64,000 bases of DNA from Asticcacaulis sp. YBE204 (GCF_000495855.1 NZ_AWGF01000001.1:310001-374000); one strand, 5' to 3'; positions 50,750-63,422 are shown, counted from the first letter of the stretch. Numbers and translations: made by a program. The notes: a model not told the origin generated them from the letters alone.

Positions 50750-51662
50750 AGCCCTTCGGATGCGCCGCCGCATAGGCGGACAGCAGGCGTTCGGCATCGA
50801 CTTGGGTATATTTCTGCGTCGTCGAGAGCGACACGTGCCCCAGCAGCTCCTGAATCGAGCGCAGATCGGCCCCTGAGCCCAGCAGATGCGTGGCGTAGGA
50901 ATGGCGCAGGGCGTGCGGTGTGGCGCGATCGGACAGGCCTAGTCGCGAGCGCATATGCTGTACCGAAGCCTGCACATGACGTGGCGACAAGGGGCCGCCG
51001 CGTTTGGCGCGGAACAGTTCGTCGTCAGCGGAGAGATTGAACGGTTGCAGGCCTTTATAGGTCTCGATGGCCGCACGCACCTCATCCAGCACGGGGACAA
51101 GGCGCGTCTTGTTGCCCTTGCCGACGATGCGCAGGCTATCGGTCAGCGGCGTGTCCTTGATACGCAACGACAGGGCTTCGGAAATCCGCAGACCGCAGCC
51201 GTAGAGGAGCAGGTAGACCGCCTGATCGCGGGCGGCTTCCCACTCAGTCTTGTCCGCATCGAGCACGGCTTCCTGCATCAGCCCCAGCGCCTGATCTTCG
51301 TTGAGCGGGCGGGGCAGGGTGGCTTTCAGGCGCGGCCCGCGCATCAGGGCCACCTGCGGGCTCGACATCCCCAGATGCAGGTCGAGATAGCTATGGAAGG
51401 ATTTGATGGCCGACAAATGCTGCGCCAGAGAGCGTGGCGACAGGGGCGGGTCTTTGGACCTCAGATGCGCCATCCAGCCGCGAATATCGACCGAGGTCAG
51501 GTGCGTCAGGTCGTTGAGGTCGATCTCGCTGCCGAGGGTGCGTTTCAGATGCGCCAGATAGAGCCCGAAGGCATGGCCATAGGCTTCCAGCGTGCGCGGT
51601 GAACAGCGCTTCTGGGCCTTCATATAGGTCAGCCATTGCAGGCGGGTATCGTCGATGGTCAT
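50748..51662 (-). CDS. xerC: Tyrosine recombinase XerC
   Basis: The 304-residue recombinase acts with XerD at the dif site to resolve chromosome dimers. Catalytic residues are in place: Arg159 (GCGLRISEAL), Lys182 (GKGNKTR), His250 and Arg253 (PHALRHSYATHLL), His276 (LLGHVSLSTTQKYT) and Tyr285. The N-terminal SAM-like core-binding domain is complete. It is a housekeeping Xer rather than a phage integrase, because of its length, sequence and place after the DUF484 gene, a pairing also seen in other proteobacteria. It lies 34 bases after that gene. Confidence 0.93.
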   Translation of the reverse strand: MTIDDTRLQWLTYMKAQKRCSPRTLEAYGHAFGLYLAHLKRTLGSEIDLNDLTHLTSVDIRGWMAHLRSKDPPLSPRSLAQHLSAIKSFHSYLDLHLGMSSPQVALMRGPRLKATLPRPLNEDQALGLMQEAVLDADKTEWEAARDQAVYLLLYGCGLRISEALSLRIKDTPLTDSLRIVGKGNKTRLVPVLDEVRAAIETYKGLQPFNLSADDELFRAKRGGPLSPRHVQASVQHMRSRLGLSDRATPHALRHSYATHLLGSGADLRSIQELLGHVSLSTTQKYTQVDAERLLSAYAAAHPKG

Positions 51663-51696
51663 GCGCCCAGATTAGGCGCGAATGGTAAGCAAGTGC

Positions 51697-52395
51697 TTAC
51701 GACAAAACCGGCCAGCGTTCGGCAACGCGTTCGACGACACGGGTGACGAAGGCAACAAGTTCAGCGCCCATTTCCGGGCTGAAGCCGTCGAAATCAGCCG
51801 AGCCGAAGGCCACGGCGCCGGGACGGCCATCGCGCCACATGGCCGTGCGCAGGACGGCGGCGGATTTGATGCGGCGGACATCTTCGCCGAACAGGGCGCG
51901 GCAAACCCCTTCGGGGCCAAGCAGAGACAGACCGGTCTCACCGATGATGTAGTCGACGCCGCCGTAATCGAGCGTCATCCAGCCAAGCGGCACGGGCGCG
52001 GTGTCTTCCAGCGCAATCGTCGCGGAAACGAGGCCGAAACGGCTGCGCACCTCCTCATTGAGGCGGCGCGCCAGATCGGAATGGTTCCGCGCTTCCATCA
52101 GGCTAAGGATCAGGCCGTGGGCCTGATTCTGCGCATCGAAATTGGCTTTTGCGGTCAGTTCAAGCTGCCGGCGGACGTCAAAATCCTTGATCGCCTTGGC
52201 TTCCAGCCGCGACAGGGCGGCGGGGCCGAAGTCAATCAGGTTGCGCGTCTTGGGTTGCAGGCCCATGGCGTCGAGTAGGGCGCGATCCTGTTTGATTTCC
52301 TGCGCGAAGTCAGGCAACAGACCGCGCAGCGTCTGATAATCCATCAGCGCGGCAAGGCGTTCTACGGTGCTGGGTTCGCGGTAATCGGAAGACAT
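51697..52395 (-). CDS. DUF484 family protein
   Basis: The 232-residue protein has the DUF484 layout: an N-terminal helical region (about 10-90: LPDFAQEIKQDRALLDAMGLQPKTRNLIDFGPAALSRLEAK) and a GAF-like sensory domain in the C-terminal half ending FSPEMGAELVAFVTRVVERVAERW. The function is not established; the gene is a frequent neighbour of xerC, which follows it in the same operon. No catalytic motif can be seen. It diverges from priA, with 97 bases between the starts. Confidence 0.88.
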   Translation of the reverse strand: MSSDYREPSTVERLAALMDYQTLRGLLPDFAQEIKQDRALLDAMGLQPKTRNLIDFGPAALSRLEAKAIKDFDVRRQLELTAKANFDAQNQAHGLILSLMEARNHSDLARRLNEEVRSRFGLVSATIALEDTAPVPLGWMTLDYGGVDYIIGETGLSLLGPEGVCRALFGEDVRRIKSAAVLRTAMWRDGRPGAVAFGSADFDGFSPEMGAELVAFVTRVVERVAERWPVLS

Positions 52396-52492
52396 CTGTG
52401 GTTAGCAACGCGTTAAGCTTGTGGTCAGCCCAATTGATGACATAAAATCTGCATCAGCATGAGTCAAATCTATGGTTAATACGTAAATTCTT

Positions 52493-54700
52493 ATGGATGC
52501 CCTGTTCACCACCGCTGAAATGACGCGTCCGATGCGGTGCACGAAGGTGGCTGTGCTGGCACCGATGGACACGCCGCTCGATTATGCATTGCCGGACGAT
52601 ATGATGCTCAGTGTCGGTGACCACGTCTGGGTGCCGCTTGGGCACGCGAAAATTCGCGGGCTGGTGACCGAGATTTCGGACACGGTCGAGACCGAATTCA
52701 AGCTCAAACCGATTGCGGCGAAGATCGACGATGAACCGGTGCCCCCGGCATCCCTGCGCTTCTGGCTGTGGGCGGCGGGCTGGACCCTGACCGCGCCGGG
52801 GACGTTCCTCAAGGGCTGTTTACAGGCGCTGAAAACCCCGAAAGCTCAGGTCAAACACGGCTTTGTCCGCACCGAGGCCGAACCCGTCAAGCTGACGCCG
52901 AAGCAGATGCGTGTGCTTGAGGTCGCCGTCTTGGCCATGAGCGCCGCTGAACTGGCCCAAGCCGCCGGGGTGACCGTCGGCGTGGTGCAGACTCTGGAGA
53001 AAAAAGGCTATCTGACGCGCGTCGAATTTACCGCGCAGGGTTTCGATGCGCCCGATCCGGATTTCATGGCACCGACGCTGAACGGCGATCAGGCGGCGGC
53101 GGATCGTCTGCTGGAAATGGAGTGGGACAGACAGGTCTTTTCACCTGTTTTGTTGGACGGAGTGACCGGGTCCGGCAAGACCGAGGTCTATCTGGAAACC
53201 GTGGCACGGGCGTTACGCGACGATCCTACCGCTCAGGTGATGATCCTGCTGCCGGAAATCGCCCTGACCACGGCGGTTATGGGACGTCTGAAGCGCCGCT
53301 TCGGCGTCGATCCGGTGCAATGGCATTCGGCCATTTCGCCCAGCCAGCGCCGCCGTATATGGGAAGGCGTGGCGCGCGGTGAGGCCCGGCTGATCGTCGG
53401 CGCCCGTTCGGCTCTGTTCCTGCCCTATGCCAATCTGAAGCTGATCGTCATCGACGAAGAGCACGACGGCTCGTTCAAACAGGAAGAAGGCGTGCGCTAT
53501 CAGGCGCGCGACCTCGCCGTCATGCGCGCCCATCAGGAAGGCTTCATGGTCGTCATGGCCTCGGCGACGCCGTCGCTGGAAACCCTGACCAATGCCCAAA
53601 AAGGCCGCTATGCCTGGGTGCGGCTGGAGCAGCGCCACGGCACGGCGCAACTGCCGGATATCGACCTGATCGATATGAAGGCCCACGCGCCCGAAGCCGG
53701 GCCGACCGGCGACAAATGGTGGCTGTCCGATCCATTGGTGAAGGAGATCGAGGCGACCTTGGCGCGGCGCGAACAGGTCCTGCTGTTCCTCAATCGCCGG
53801 GGCTATGCGCCACTGGTCCTGTGTCGGGCGTGCGGTGAGCGGATGACTTCGCCGAAGACCGATAGCTGGCTGGTCGAACACCGGGCGACCGGGCGGCTGG
53901 TCTGTCACCTGACCGGTTTCTCGATGAAAAAGCCCGACCGCTGCCCGCATTGCGGCGCGCTGGACAGCCTGACCTCGATCGGACCGGGGGTCGAGCGCAT
54001 TCTGGAAGAGGTGCGCGAGCGCTTCCCGGCGGCGCGGGCGGAAATATTCTCGTCCGACACCACGCCTGATGCGGACTCGTCGGCGGCCCTGATCAAGCGA
54101 GTCGAGGACCACGAAACCGATATCCTGATCGCCACGCAGGCGGCGGCCAAGGGGCATAATTTTCTCAACCTGACCCTCGTCGGGATTGTCGATGCCGATC
54201 TCGGCCTCAAGGGCGGCGATTTGCGCGCGGCGGAGCGGACGTTCCAATTATTGGCGCAGGCAACGGGCCGTGCCGGTCGCGCGGAAAAGGCCGGACGGGC
54301 GGTGCTGCAAACCTATTCGCCGGAGCATCCGGTCATGCAGGCGCTCAAGGCGCAGGACCGCGAGGCCTTTTACGCCTACGAACAGATGAGCCGCGAAATC
54401 GCGCAGTTTCCGCCGTTCGGGCGGCTGGCGGCGGTGATCCTGTCGGCTAAGGACAATGCTCTGCTTAACCGCTTCGGGCGCGAACTATCGCTGGCGATTC
54501 CGAACACGGAAGGTATCGACGTCTATGGCCCTGCCGATGCGCCGTTGAGCCTTGTGCGCGGCATGTGGCGCAAGCGGTTTCTGGTCCGCGCCGACCGCAA
54601 TCGCGACCTGCAAGGGTTCATGACCGCGTGGCTGAAAAGCGTGAAGACGCCGAATGCGGTCCGCGTGGTGACCGATATTGAGCCGTATAGTTTTCTGTGA
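52493..54700 (+). CDS. priA: Primosomal helicase PriA with altered second zinc site
   Basis: PriA restarts stalled replication forks. The 735-residue product has the DNA-binding N terminus, Walker A GVTGSGKTEVYL, the DEEH-box VIDEEHDGSFKQEE, and helicase motifs GTAQLPDIDLIDM, QAAAKGHNFLNLTLVGIVDAD and QATGRAGRAEKAGRAVLQTYSPEHPVM. Of the eight zinc cysteines, site one is complete (Cys444, Cys447, Cys484, Cys487). For site two only Cys471 remains; the others are Ser453, Thr456 and Thr474. This suggests that zinc site two was lost, although the helicase otherwise looks intact. Confidence 0.95.
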   Translation: MDALFTTAEMTRPMRCTKVAVLAPMDTPLDYALPDDMMLSVGDHVWVPLGHAKIRGLVTEISDTVETEFKLKPIAAKIDDEPVPPASLRFWLWAAGWTLTAPGTFLKGCLQALKTPKAQVKHGFVRTEAEPVKLTPKQMRVLEVAVLAMSAAELAQAAGVTVGVVQTLEKKGYLTRVEFTAQGFDAPDPDFMAPTLNGDQAAADRLLEMEWDRQVFSPVLLDGVTGSGKTEVYLETVARALRDDPTAQVMILLPEIALTTAVMGRLKRRFGVDPVQWHSAISPSQRRRIWEGVARGEARLIVGARSALFLPYANLKLIVIDEEHDGSFKQEEGVRYQARDLAVMRAHQEGFMVVMASATPSLETLTNAQKGRYAWVRLEQRHGTAQLPDIDLIDMKAHAPEAGPTGDKWWLSDPLVKEIEATLARREQVLLFLNRRGYAPLVLCRACGERMTSPKTDSWLVEHRATGRLVCHLTGFSMKKPDRCPHCGALDSLTSIGPGVERILEEVRERFPAARAEIFSSDTTPDADSSAALIKRVEDHETDILIATQAAAKGHNFLNLTLVGIVDADLGLKGGDLRAAERTFQLLAQATGRAGRAEKAGRAVLQTYSPEHPVMQALKAQDREAFYAYEQMSREIAQFPPFGRLAAVILSAKDNALLNRFGRELSLAIPNTEGIDVYGPADAPLSLVRGMWRKRFLVRADRNRDLQGFMTAWLKSVKTPNAVRVVTDIEPYSFL

Positions 54701-54789
54701 CGGCAAAATAATCGTCATGCGTGCGCCCGCCTAAACCTGACGTTAGGTAATATTGGCTATGTCTCGATGTGAAACCGAGGGGCATTTCC

Positions 54790-55950
54790 ATGATAACCAA
54801 GCTGCGTCTGGCGATCCGCAACGACCTTGAGGCCGCGGCCGAAGCGCGCGTTTTCGGGTCCGGCTGGCTGAGCGGCGTGCTGGCGCTGGTGCTGGGCGGA
54901 TCGGCCCTGTTGTTGCTGCTGGCGCATCAGTATCCGGCGTGGTTTTCGGTCGAAGATCTCGAAGCCGTCCACGCCAGCCCTTATTATATGCTGGGGGTTC
55001 AGGCTCTGGCGCTCGCTGCGTTCGCGCTGGCCTGCGTCAATCTGGTCCTGCGTCGGAACAAGATTCTGGGGTTCAGCGCCGTCGCCTTCGTGCTTATGAC
55101 GACGACCCTGGGCGCGATCGGTGCCCAGACCATTCCCGGCGAAGGCATCAATTTCGGCGTCGACTGGTTTATCCTCAATCTGCTGCTCAAGGGCCTGTTG
55201 TTCGTGCCGCTGGAAAAGCTGTTCAGCGGCGACAAGCCGCAGCCGCTGTTTCGCTACGAATGGCGCGAAGACCTGCTCTATTTCCTGATCTCCAGCCTGC
55301 TGATCCAGATCATGGCCTTCATCTCTCTGGCCCCGACCATGGCGATTCTGAAACACGCCGCGCTGTGGCAGTCATTGCGGGATGCGGTCGCCGCCCAGCC
55401 CTATATCGTGCAATTCGTCGAGCTGATGCTGATCGCCGATTTCATGCAGTACGGCTTTCATCGCCTGTTCCATCAGGTGCCATTCCTGTGGCGCTTTCAC
55501 GCCGTCCACCATTCGGCGCAAGCCATGGACTGGATGGCCGGTTCGCGGATGCACCTGTTTGAAATCCTGCTCCTGCGCGGTGTGACGATCATTCCGCTCT
55601 ATGCGCTGGGCTTCGATCAGAGCGCGCTCTACGGCTACATATTCTTCGTCTATCTTGTTTCGGCCTATGTCCACGCCAATCTGCGCTTCAAGGACGAGGG
55701 GATCTCCCTGTTCTTCGTGACGCCGCGCTTCCATCACTGGCACCACGGCATCGAAAAAGAAGCCATCGACGTGAATTTCGCCGTGCATTTTCCGTGGATA
55801 GACCGGCTGTTTGGCACCTATTATCTGCCGAAAGGGCAGTGGCCGTCAGGCTATGGTATCGGCGGTCATCCGGTGCCCAAGGGCTGGTGGGCGCAATTCA
55901 TCTACCCGTTGCAGCGGGAAAAGAAGCCCGTGCCCGAACCGGCGGAATGA
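54790..55950 (+). CDS. Fatty-acid hydroxylase / sterol desaturase family membrane protein
   Basis: From the ATG at 54790 (GAGGGG upstream) the product has 386 residues, about six membrane helices and the di-iron histidine clusters of the superfamily: HRLFH, HAVHH and HHWHH. These enzymes hydroxylate or desaturate lipids or carotenoids using oxygen and electrons from a redox partner. The substrate is unknown; sphingolipid, fatty-acid or hopanoid modification are possible. The gene is tail-to-tail with the next minus-strand gene, the stop codons being adjacent. Confidence 0.88.
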   Translation: MITKLRLAIRNDLEAAAEARVFGSGWLSGVLALVLGGSALLLLLAHQYPAWFSVEDLEAVHASPYYMLGVQALALAAFALACVNLVLRRNKILGFSAVAFVLMTTTLGAIGAQTIPGEGINFGVDWFILNLLLKGLLFVPLEKLFSGDKPQPLFRYEWREDLLYFLISSLLIQIMAFISLAPTMAILKHAALWQSLRDAVAAQPYIVQFVELMLIADFMQYGFHRLFHQVPFLWRFHAVHHSAQAMDWMAGSRMHLFEILLLRGVTIIPLYALGFDQSALYGYIFFVYLVSAYVHANLRFKDEGISLFFVTPRFHHWHHGIEKEAIDVNFAVHFPWIDRLFGTYYLPKGQWPSGYGIGGHPVPKGWWAQFIYPLQREKKPVPEPAE

Positions 55951-56766
55951 TCAGGCGTAAAGCACCGATTTCGGGCCGAAGACCGCGCGTTCATCGTCGA
56001 GGCCCTTGCTGAGGTCTTCGAATTCTTCCTCGATGTCCTTCATGTCCTCGTAAGAACTGCGGAAATCCTCGACCGTATCCTTGCCGACTTTTTGAAAGGT
56101 CAGCTTGATCTTGGCGGTTTCGAGCAGTTCCTTGGTGGCTTTCATGAAGCCGCGCACCAGCCGCATGAACTCGCCGACCTCCATCAGTTCGCCCTGAGCC
56201 CGGTCGCGCTCGGTTTTCACATAGGCTTCGGCGGCGGTTTTCGCCTCAAGCGGTGTCTGGGGTTTTTCGGCGGTTTCCGAGGTTTCGGCGGTGGCTTCAA
56301 CCGCGGTGTCGCCTTCGACCGCTTCCGTGGGCACGTCTTCCGACGTGGTCTCGACCTCGCTCACGGCGTCGGAGGCTTCAGCCTCGACGTCCTTCGTCTC
56401 GTCCGGGACGGGCGTACTGGCGGTGACCTGCGCGGCGGCATAGCCCGACACATCGCTCGAATTGCCGCCCGCCCTGACATATTCCTTGACGATGGCTTTC
56501 AGCTCTTTCATCGCCTGCGCCAGCAGTTTGGCCATCATCTTAGGGTCGTTTTCGCCCAGCTTTTTGATGATCTTCATGCGCTCGAAAAGCTGCATCAGCT
56601 TTTCCTTGGCGCGGGCGCGGGTATCGTCGCGCACCTTGCGCGGCACATCGCGGACATCGTCCATCGCCTGTTTCTGAGCGCTGAGTTTCTCGGCCTTGAG
56701 CGCCTTGAGTTTTTCGGCCATGCCGCCCGTCGTCAGCGACGGCATGAAGGTCGTTCTGATGTCCAT
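55951..56766 (-). CDS. Coiled-coil-rich protein of unknown function, 271 residues
   Basis: I recognise no family. The N-terminal half is highly charged and helical (MAEKLKALKAEKLSAQKQAMDDVRDVPRKVRDD, then an Arg/Lys/Met-rich stretch about 50-95). The middle (about 105-175) is a Glu/Thr/Ala/Val-rich low-complexity run. The C-terminal part (about 180-271) is another helical stretch with acidic ends. No signal peptide or membrane segment is seen. It follows terC on the same strand, but a terminator lies between them. Confidence 0.6.
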   Translation of the reverse strand: MDIRTTFMPSLTTGGMAEKLKALKAEKLSAQKQAMDDVRDVPRKVRDDTRARAKEKLMQLFERMKIIKKLGENDPKMMAKLLAQAMKELKAIVKEYVRAGGNSSDVSGYAAAQVTASTPVPDETKDVEAEASDAVSEVETTSEDVPTEAVEGDTAVEATAETSETAEKPQTPLEAKTAAEAYVKTERDRAQGELMEVGEFMRLVRGFMKATKELLETAKIKLTFQKVGKDTVEDFRSSYEDMKDIEEEFEDLSKGLDDERAVFGPKSVLYA

Positions 56767-56832
56767 GGTCCTCAGCCTTCTGCTGTGTGTCGGGATGGTA
56801 ACAGAACAGGCTTAACCGAATCTGAAACGCAA

Positions 56833-56858
56833 AACGCCTCCGGAAAACCGGAGGCGTT
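56833..56858 (-). terminator. Intrinsic terminator of the TerC gene
   Basis: On the minus strand an 11-bp perfect stem (AACGCCTCCGG / CCGGAGGCGTT) with a TTTT loop is followed by TTGCGTTT. It lies 22 bases after the TerC stop codon. Confidence 0.85.
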
Positions 56859-56880
56859 GCAAAAGCAAACCGTGTTTGCC

Positions 56881-57714
56881 TTAGATATGAGAATCGGGGT
56901 GCTTTTCAGCGCCTTGGGCCGCCTTCTTCTTCTGGCTGGCGCGCGAGAGCATGTTCAGGCCCTCGACCAGTGCCGAGAAGGCCATGGCGGCGTAGATATA
57001 GCCCTTGGGGACGTGGACGCCGAAGCCTTCGGCGATCAGCACGGTGCCGATCATCAAAAGGAAGCCGAGCGCCAGCATGACGACGGTCGGGTTCTTTTCG
57101 ATGAAGTTGGCCAGCGGGTCCGACGCCAGCAGCATGACCAGAACCGCGACGACGACGGCGACCATCATGACGGGGACGTGGTCGGTCATGCCGACGGCGG
57201 TCAGGATCGAGTCGACCGAGAAGACGAGGTCGAGCAGGATGATTTGAACGATGGCGGCGCCGGCATTGTTGATGGTGGCGTTCTTGGCGTCCATCACGTC
57301 ATGCGTCGGCGCAGGATCAACCGTATGGTGGATTTCCTTGGTCGCCTTCCAGACGAGGAACAGGCCGCCGGCGATCAGGATCAGGTCTTTCCACGAGAAC
57401 GAGGTCTCGAACATCGGCTCACCGTGTTCGCCCAGCGGCCCGATAAGGCCCAGATTGAACACCTCGGCCTTCAGGCCGATGATCCAGCCGATGGTCAGCA
57501 GCAGACCCAGACGCATGATCAGGGCCAGACCGATACCGAGGCGGCGGGTCTTCTGGCGGTCTTTCTCCGGCAGCTTGTTCGACAGGATCGAAATGAAGAC
57601 GAGGTTGTCGATGCCGAGCACGACCTCCATCACGATGAGGGTGACAAGGGCCGCCCAGACGGCGGGATCGGAAAAAAGGGCCACAAGGTCCATAGGATAT
57701 GTCTCTGAAAGCAA
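56881..57714 (-). CDS. TerC family integral membrane protein
   Basis: The 277-residue protein has seven to eight membrane helices with TerC-family motifs: [44 protein letters not shown] at the N terminus and [29 protein letters not shown] in the middle, both with the acidic residues in helices thought to handle metal ions. TerC proteins are linked to tellurite resistance and to metal-ion (manganese or calcium) homeostasis. No tellurite-resistance genes lie nearby, so metal export is the more likely role. It is transcribed alone. Confidence 0.9.
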   Translation of the reverse strand: MLSETYPMDLVALFSDPAVWAALVTLIVMEVVLGIDNLVFISILSNKLPEKDRQKTRRLGIGLALIMRLGLLLTIGWIIGLKAEVFNLGLIGPLGEHGEPMFETSFSWKDLILIAGGLFLVWKATKEIHHTVDPAPTHDVMDAKNATINNAGAAIVQIILLDLVFSVDSILTAVGMTDHVPVMMVAVVVAVLVMLLASDPLANFIEKNPTVVMLALGFLLMIGTVLIAEGFGVHVPKGYIYAAMAFSALVEGLNMLSRASQKKKAAQGAEKHPDSHI

Positions 57715-58009
57715 TAGGGTGCGCTATACATAGGGCAACCCCGTTAAAGCACAATCAGTCGCATAACAGGAAAATCGTTTGCATAAGGCGCTAGGCCCAT
57801 TTTTCGGGCAACCATTGCAGATAGGCGGAAAAATCTGAAAATCATCTATGATCTCGTCCGGTCACAGAAAATTGAAAAATGCCGTTTGGTTGGTTGCGAT
57901 GCGGGAGACCCCATGCTAAGAGGCGCGCGGCTTTAAAAGCTTGGCGCCTTGTATGTGTGCGCCTGTCAGGCTGCGCCCATTCCAATTATTTCTTTTGCCG
58001 GAACCTGCC
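57715..58009. other. Intergenic region between terC and atpH
   Basis: These 295 bases hold the divergent promoters of terC and the atp operon. I see no reading frame, no strong hairpin and no clear -35/-10 pair. Confidence 0.5.
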
Positions 58010-60102
<2,093 letters not shown>

Positions 60103-60109
60103 TAAACAA

Positions 60110-60133
60110 CCTCCCCTGCGACAGCGGGGGAGG
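60110..60133. repeat. Short CCTCCCC/GGGGAGG hairpin between atpA and atpG
   Basis: CCTCCCC (60110-60116) and GGGGAGG (60127-60133) can pair in the mRNA. It resembles the terminal hairpins of the larger intergenic elements here and lies inside the atp operon, where it could act in mRNA processing or stabilise the upstream part. Confidence 0.45.
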
Positions 60134-60183
60134 GGTCAGCTTGCTGGCCGGAGGGGCAAGGCCCCGATTTATAGGGACTATTC

Positions 60184-61053
60184 ATGGCAAGTCTTAAGGA
60201 CATGCGCGTTCAGATCGCCAGCGTGAAAGCCACGCAGAAGATCACCAAGGCCATGCAGATGGTCGCCGCCGCCAAGCTCAAGCGGGCTCAGGACGCGGCT
60301 GAGAACGCACGCCCCTACGCCAAGCGCATGGCCTCGGTCATCGCCAATCTGGCGCGTGGCGTGTCGGGCGATGCCGCACCGAAGCTGCTGGCCGGGACCG
60401 GCTCGACGCAGAACCATCTGGTCGTCGTCGCCACCGCCGATCGCGGTCTGGCCGGCGGGTTCAACTCCTCGATCGTCCGCGCGGCGCGCGAACACATCCG
60501 CGAGCTGATCGCCGAAGGCAAGACCGTCAAGGTGCTGACCGTGGGCCGCAAGGGCCTCGATCAGCTCAAGCGTCAGTATGCCGACCGCATCACCGGTTCG
60601 TTCGAACTGGCCAAGACGCTGAACCTCGATGTCGCGCAGCCGATCGCCGACGCCATCTTCACGGCGTTCGACAACGGTCAGGCCGATGTCGTAACCCTGT
60701 TCTACAGCCAGTTCCGTTCGGTCATCTCTCAGGTGCCGACCGCGAAGCAACTGATCCCGGCCCAGATCGAAGCCAGCACCGAGGAAACTTCGGGCGGCGC
60801 GGTCTATGAGTACGAGCCGTCGGAAGAAGAGATTCTCGAAACGCTGCTGCCGCGCAATCTGACGGTTCAGATTCTGGCCAGCCTTCTGGAAAACAACGCG
60901 GGCTTCTATGCCGCCCAGATGAGCGCGATGGACAACGCCACGCGCAACGCGGGCGAAATGATCAAAGCCATGAACCTGAAATACAACCGTAAACGCCAGG
61001 CGCAGATCACGACCGAACTGATCGAGATCATCGCCGGTGCCGAAGCCATCTAA
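60184..61053 (+). CDS. atpG: ATP synthase F1 gamma subunit
   Basis: The 289-residue rotor shaft subunit. The N-terminal helix [36 protein letters not shown] and the C-terminal helix [26 protein letters not shown]...[23 protein letters not shown] are diagnostic; between them is the Rossmann-like domain ([20 protein letters not shown]). An AGGGAC site precedes the ATG. It is the third gene of the operon. Confidence 0.97.
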   Translation: MASLKDMRVQIASVKATQKITKAMQMVAAAKLKRAQDAAENARPYAKRMASVIANLARGVSGDAAPKLLAGTGSTQNHLVVVATADRGLAGGFNSSIVRAAREHIRELIAEGKTVKVLTVGRKGLDQLKRQYADRITGSFELAKTLNLDVAQPIADAIFTAFDNGQADVVTLFYSQFRSVISQVPTAKQLIPAQIEASTEETSGGAVYEYEPSEEEILETLLPRNLTVQILASLLENNAGFYAAQMSAMDNATRNAGEMIKAMNLKYNRKRQAQITTELIEIIAGAEAI

Positions 61054-62511
<1,458 letters not shown>

Positions 62512-62516
62512 TCATC

Positions 62517-62792
62517 ATGGCCGAGAAGCTCCACGTCTCTCTGGTGACACCGGAAAAGGAACTCTTTTCCGGTGACGTCGATCAGGTGATCGCACCGGGT
62601 TCCGAAGGCGAATTCGGCGTGCTGGTCAATCATGCGCCGTTCATGACGACGCTGGCCGAAGGTATGGTAACCATCCTCGACGGTGACAAGAAGCGCATGT
62701 ATCAGGTGCGCGGCGGCTTTGCCGACGTGAACGCCGAGGGCATGACCATTCTGGCCGAAAGCGCCGAGGAATATGTCGAAACGGTCCACTAA
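62517..62792 (+). CDS. atpC: ATP synthase F1 epsilon subunit, short form
   Basis: The 91-residue subunit has only the N-terminal beta-sandwich of epsilon (KLHVSLVTPEKELFSGDVDQVIAPGSEGEFGVLVNHAPFMTTLAEGMVTI) and ends where the C-terminal helical hairpin would begin (about 130-140 residues in E. coli). The helical part inhibits ATP hydrolysis in other bacteria, so another inhibitor, such as the alphaproteobacterial zeta protein, may do this here. Short epsilon subunits may be normal in this lineage. It is the last gene of atpHAGDC; a strong terminator follows. Confidence 0.93.
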   Translation: MAEKLHVSLVTPEKELFSGDVDQVIAPGSEGEFGVLVNHAPFMTTLAEGMVTILDGDKKRMYQVRGGFADVNAEGMTILAESAEEYVETVH

Positions 62793-62820
62793 GGATCGGT
62801 TTCTGACGGCTCAAATTAAA

Positions 62821-62856
62821 CCCCCGCTGGATTGCTCCGGTGGGGGTTTTTGTTTT
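62821..62856 (+). terminator. Intrinsic terminator of the atp operon
   Basis: An uninterrupted 11-bp stem including two G-U pairs (CCCCCGCTGGA / TCCGGTGGGGG) with a TTGC loop is followed by TTTTTGTTTT. It starts 28 bases after the atpC stop codon. Confidence 0.9.
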
Positions 62857-62977
62857 CCCCCTCGCCCCTTTGGGGAGAGGGTTGAGGTGAGGGGGCAACA
62901 CCGAGCGTGGGATTTCCCCCTCACCCGGCCCAAAGACTATCGTCTTTGCGCCACCCTCTCCCCGAAGGGGCGAGGGG
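62857..62977. repeat. Long inverted repeat between atpC and the DUF1330 gene
   Basis: CCCCTCGCCCCTT...GGGGAGAGGGT (from 62858) is matched in inverted orientation by ACCCTCTCCCC...AAGGGGCGAGGGG (ending 62977). The 121-base element shows no reading frame and resembles dispersed non-coding palindromes seen in many GC-rich bacteria. Confidence 0.55.
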
Positions 62978-62983
62978 AAGTCC

Positions 62984-63274
62984 TTACTCCACGCCTTCGA
63001 CCAGAACCATGTTGAACTCAGCCGCGTTGAGGCGGTGTTCGCGGGCGGCCTGATAGTCCGGCGAGTTATAATAGCCGAGCGCCGCCTCATAGGACGGGAA
63101 CTCAAGGATCACGACGCGCGGAAAGCCCTGACCTTCCAGCACTTCCGAACGCCCGCCACGTGCCAGCGGCGTCATGTTGAAGGCTTCGGCCGGGGCCTTG
63201 GTCCCTGCGCCGTACTTGGCGTAGGATTCGGGATCGCTGACCTTGGCCTGAGCGATGATGTAAGCTTTGGGCAT
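62984..63274 (-). CDS. DUF1330 family protein
   Basis: A 96-residue ferredoxin-like (dimeric alpha-beta barrel) protein of the DUF1330 family: MPKAYIIAQAKVSDPESYAKYGAGTKAPAEAFNMTPLARGG, then GFPRVVILEFPSYEAALGYYNSPDYQAAREHRLNAAEF. The His near the C terminus is often conserved. No function is established; some relatives act as monooxygenase-like or isomerase-like folds. It stands alone between two repeat elements. Confidence 0.9.
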   Translation of the reverse strand: MPKAYIIAQAKVSDPESYAKYGAGTKAPAEAFNMTPLARGGRSEVLEGQGFPRVVILEFPSYEAALGYYNSPDYQAAREHRLNAAEFNMVLVEGVE

Positions 63275-63295
63275 ATGAGCATTCTCCTGTTGCTA

Positions 63296-63422
63296 ATACT
63301 CCCCCACTTGTGGGGGAGATACCGCCGTCAGGCGGGAGAGGGGGGCCTTACAGCCGGAAAGGCCCCCCTCCGTCGTTTTCGCTAAAGCTCAAACGCCACC
63401 TCCCCCGCAAGCGGGGGAGTAT
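63296..63422. repeat. Intergenic repeat with 10-bp terminal inverted repeats before dapF
   Basis: ATACTCCCCC (63296) and GGGGGAGTAT (ends 63422) bound a 127-base element. It contains internal CCGCC/GGCGG-type hairpins and the CCCCCTCCGTC...CCACCTCCCC block shared with the elements after phoB and regA. No coding frame is seen. Confidence 0.6.

Noticed and set aside
50748-51662. XerC as a phage or island integrase
   Set aside because: Its sequence motifs, length and DUF484 neighbour fit chromosomal XerC, and there are no phage genes or att-like repeats nearby.
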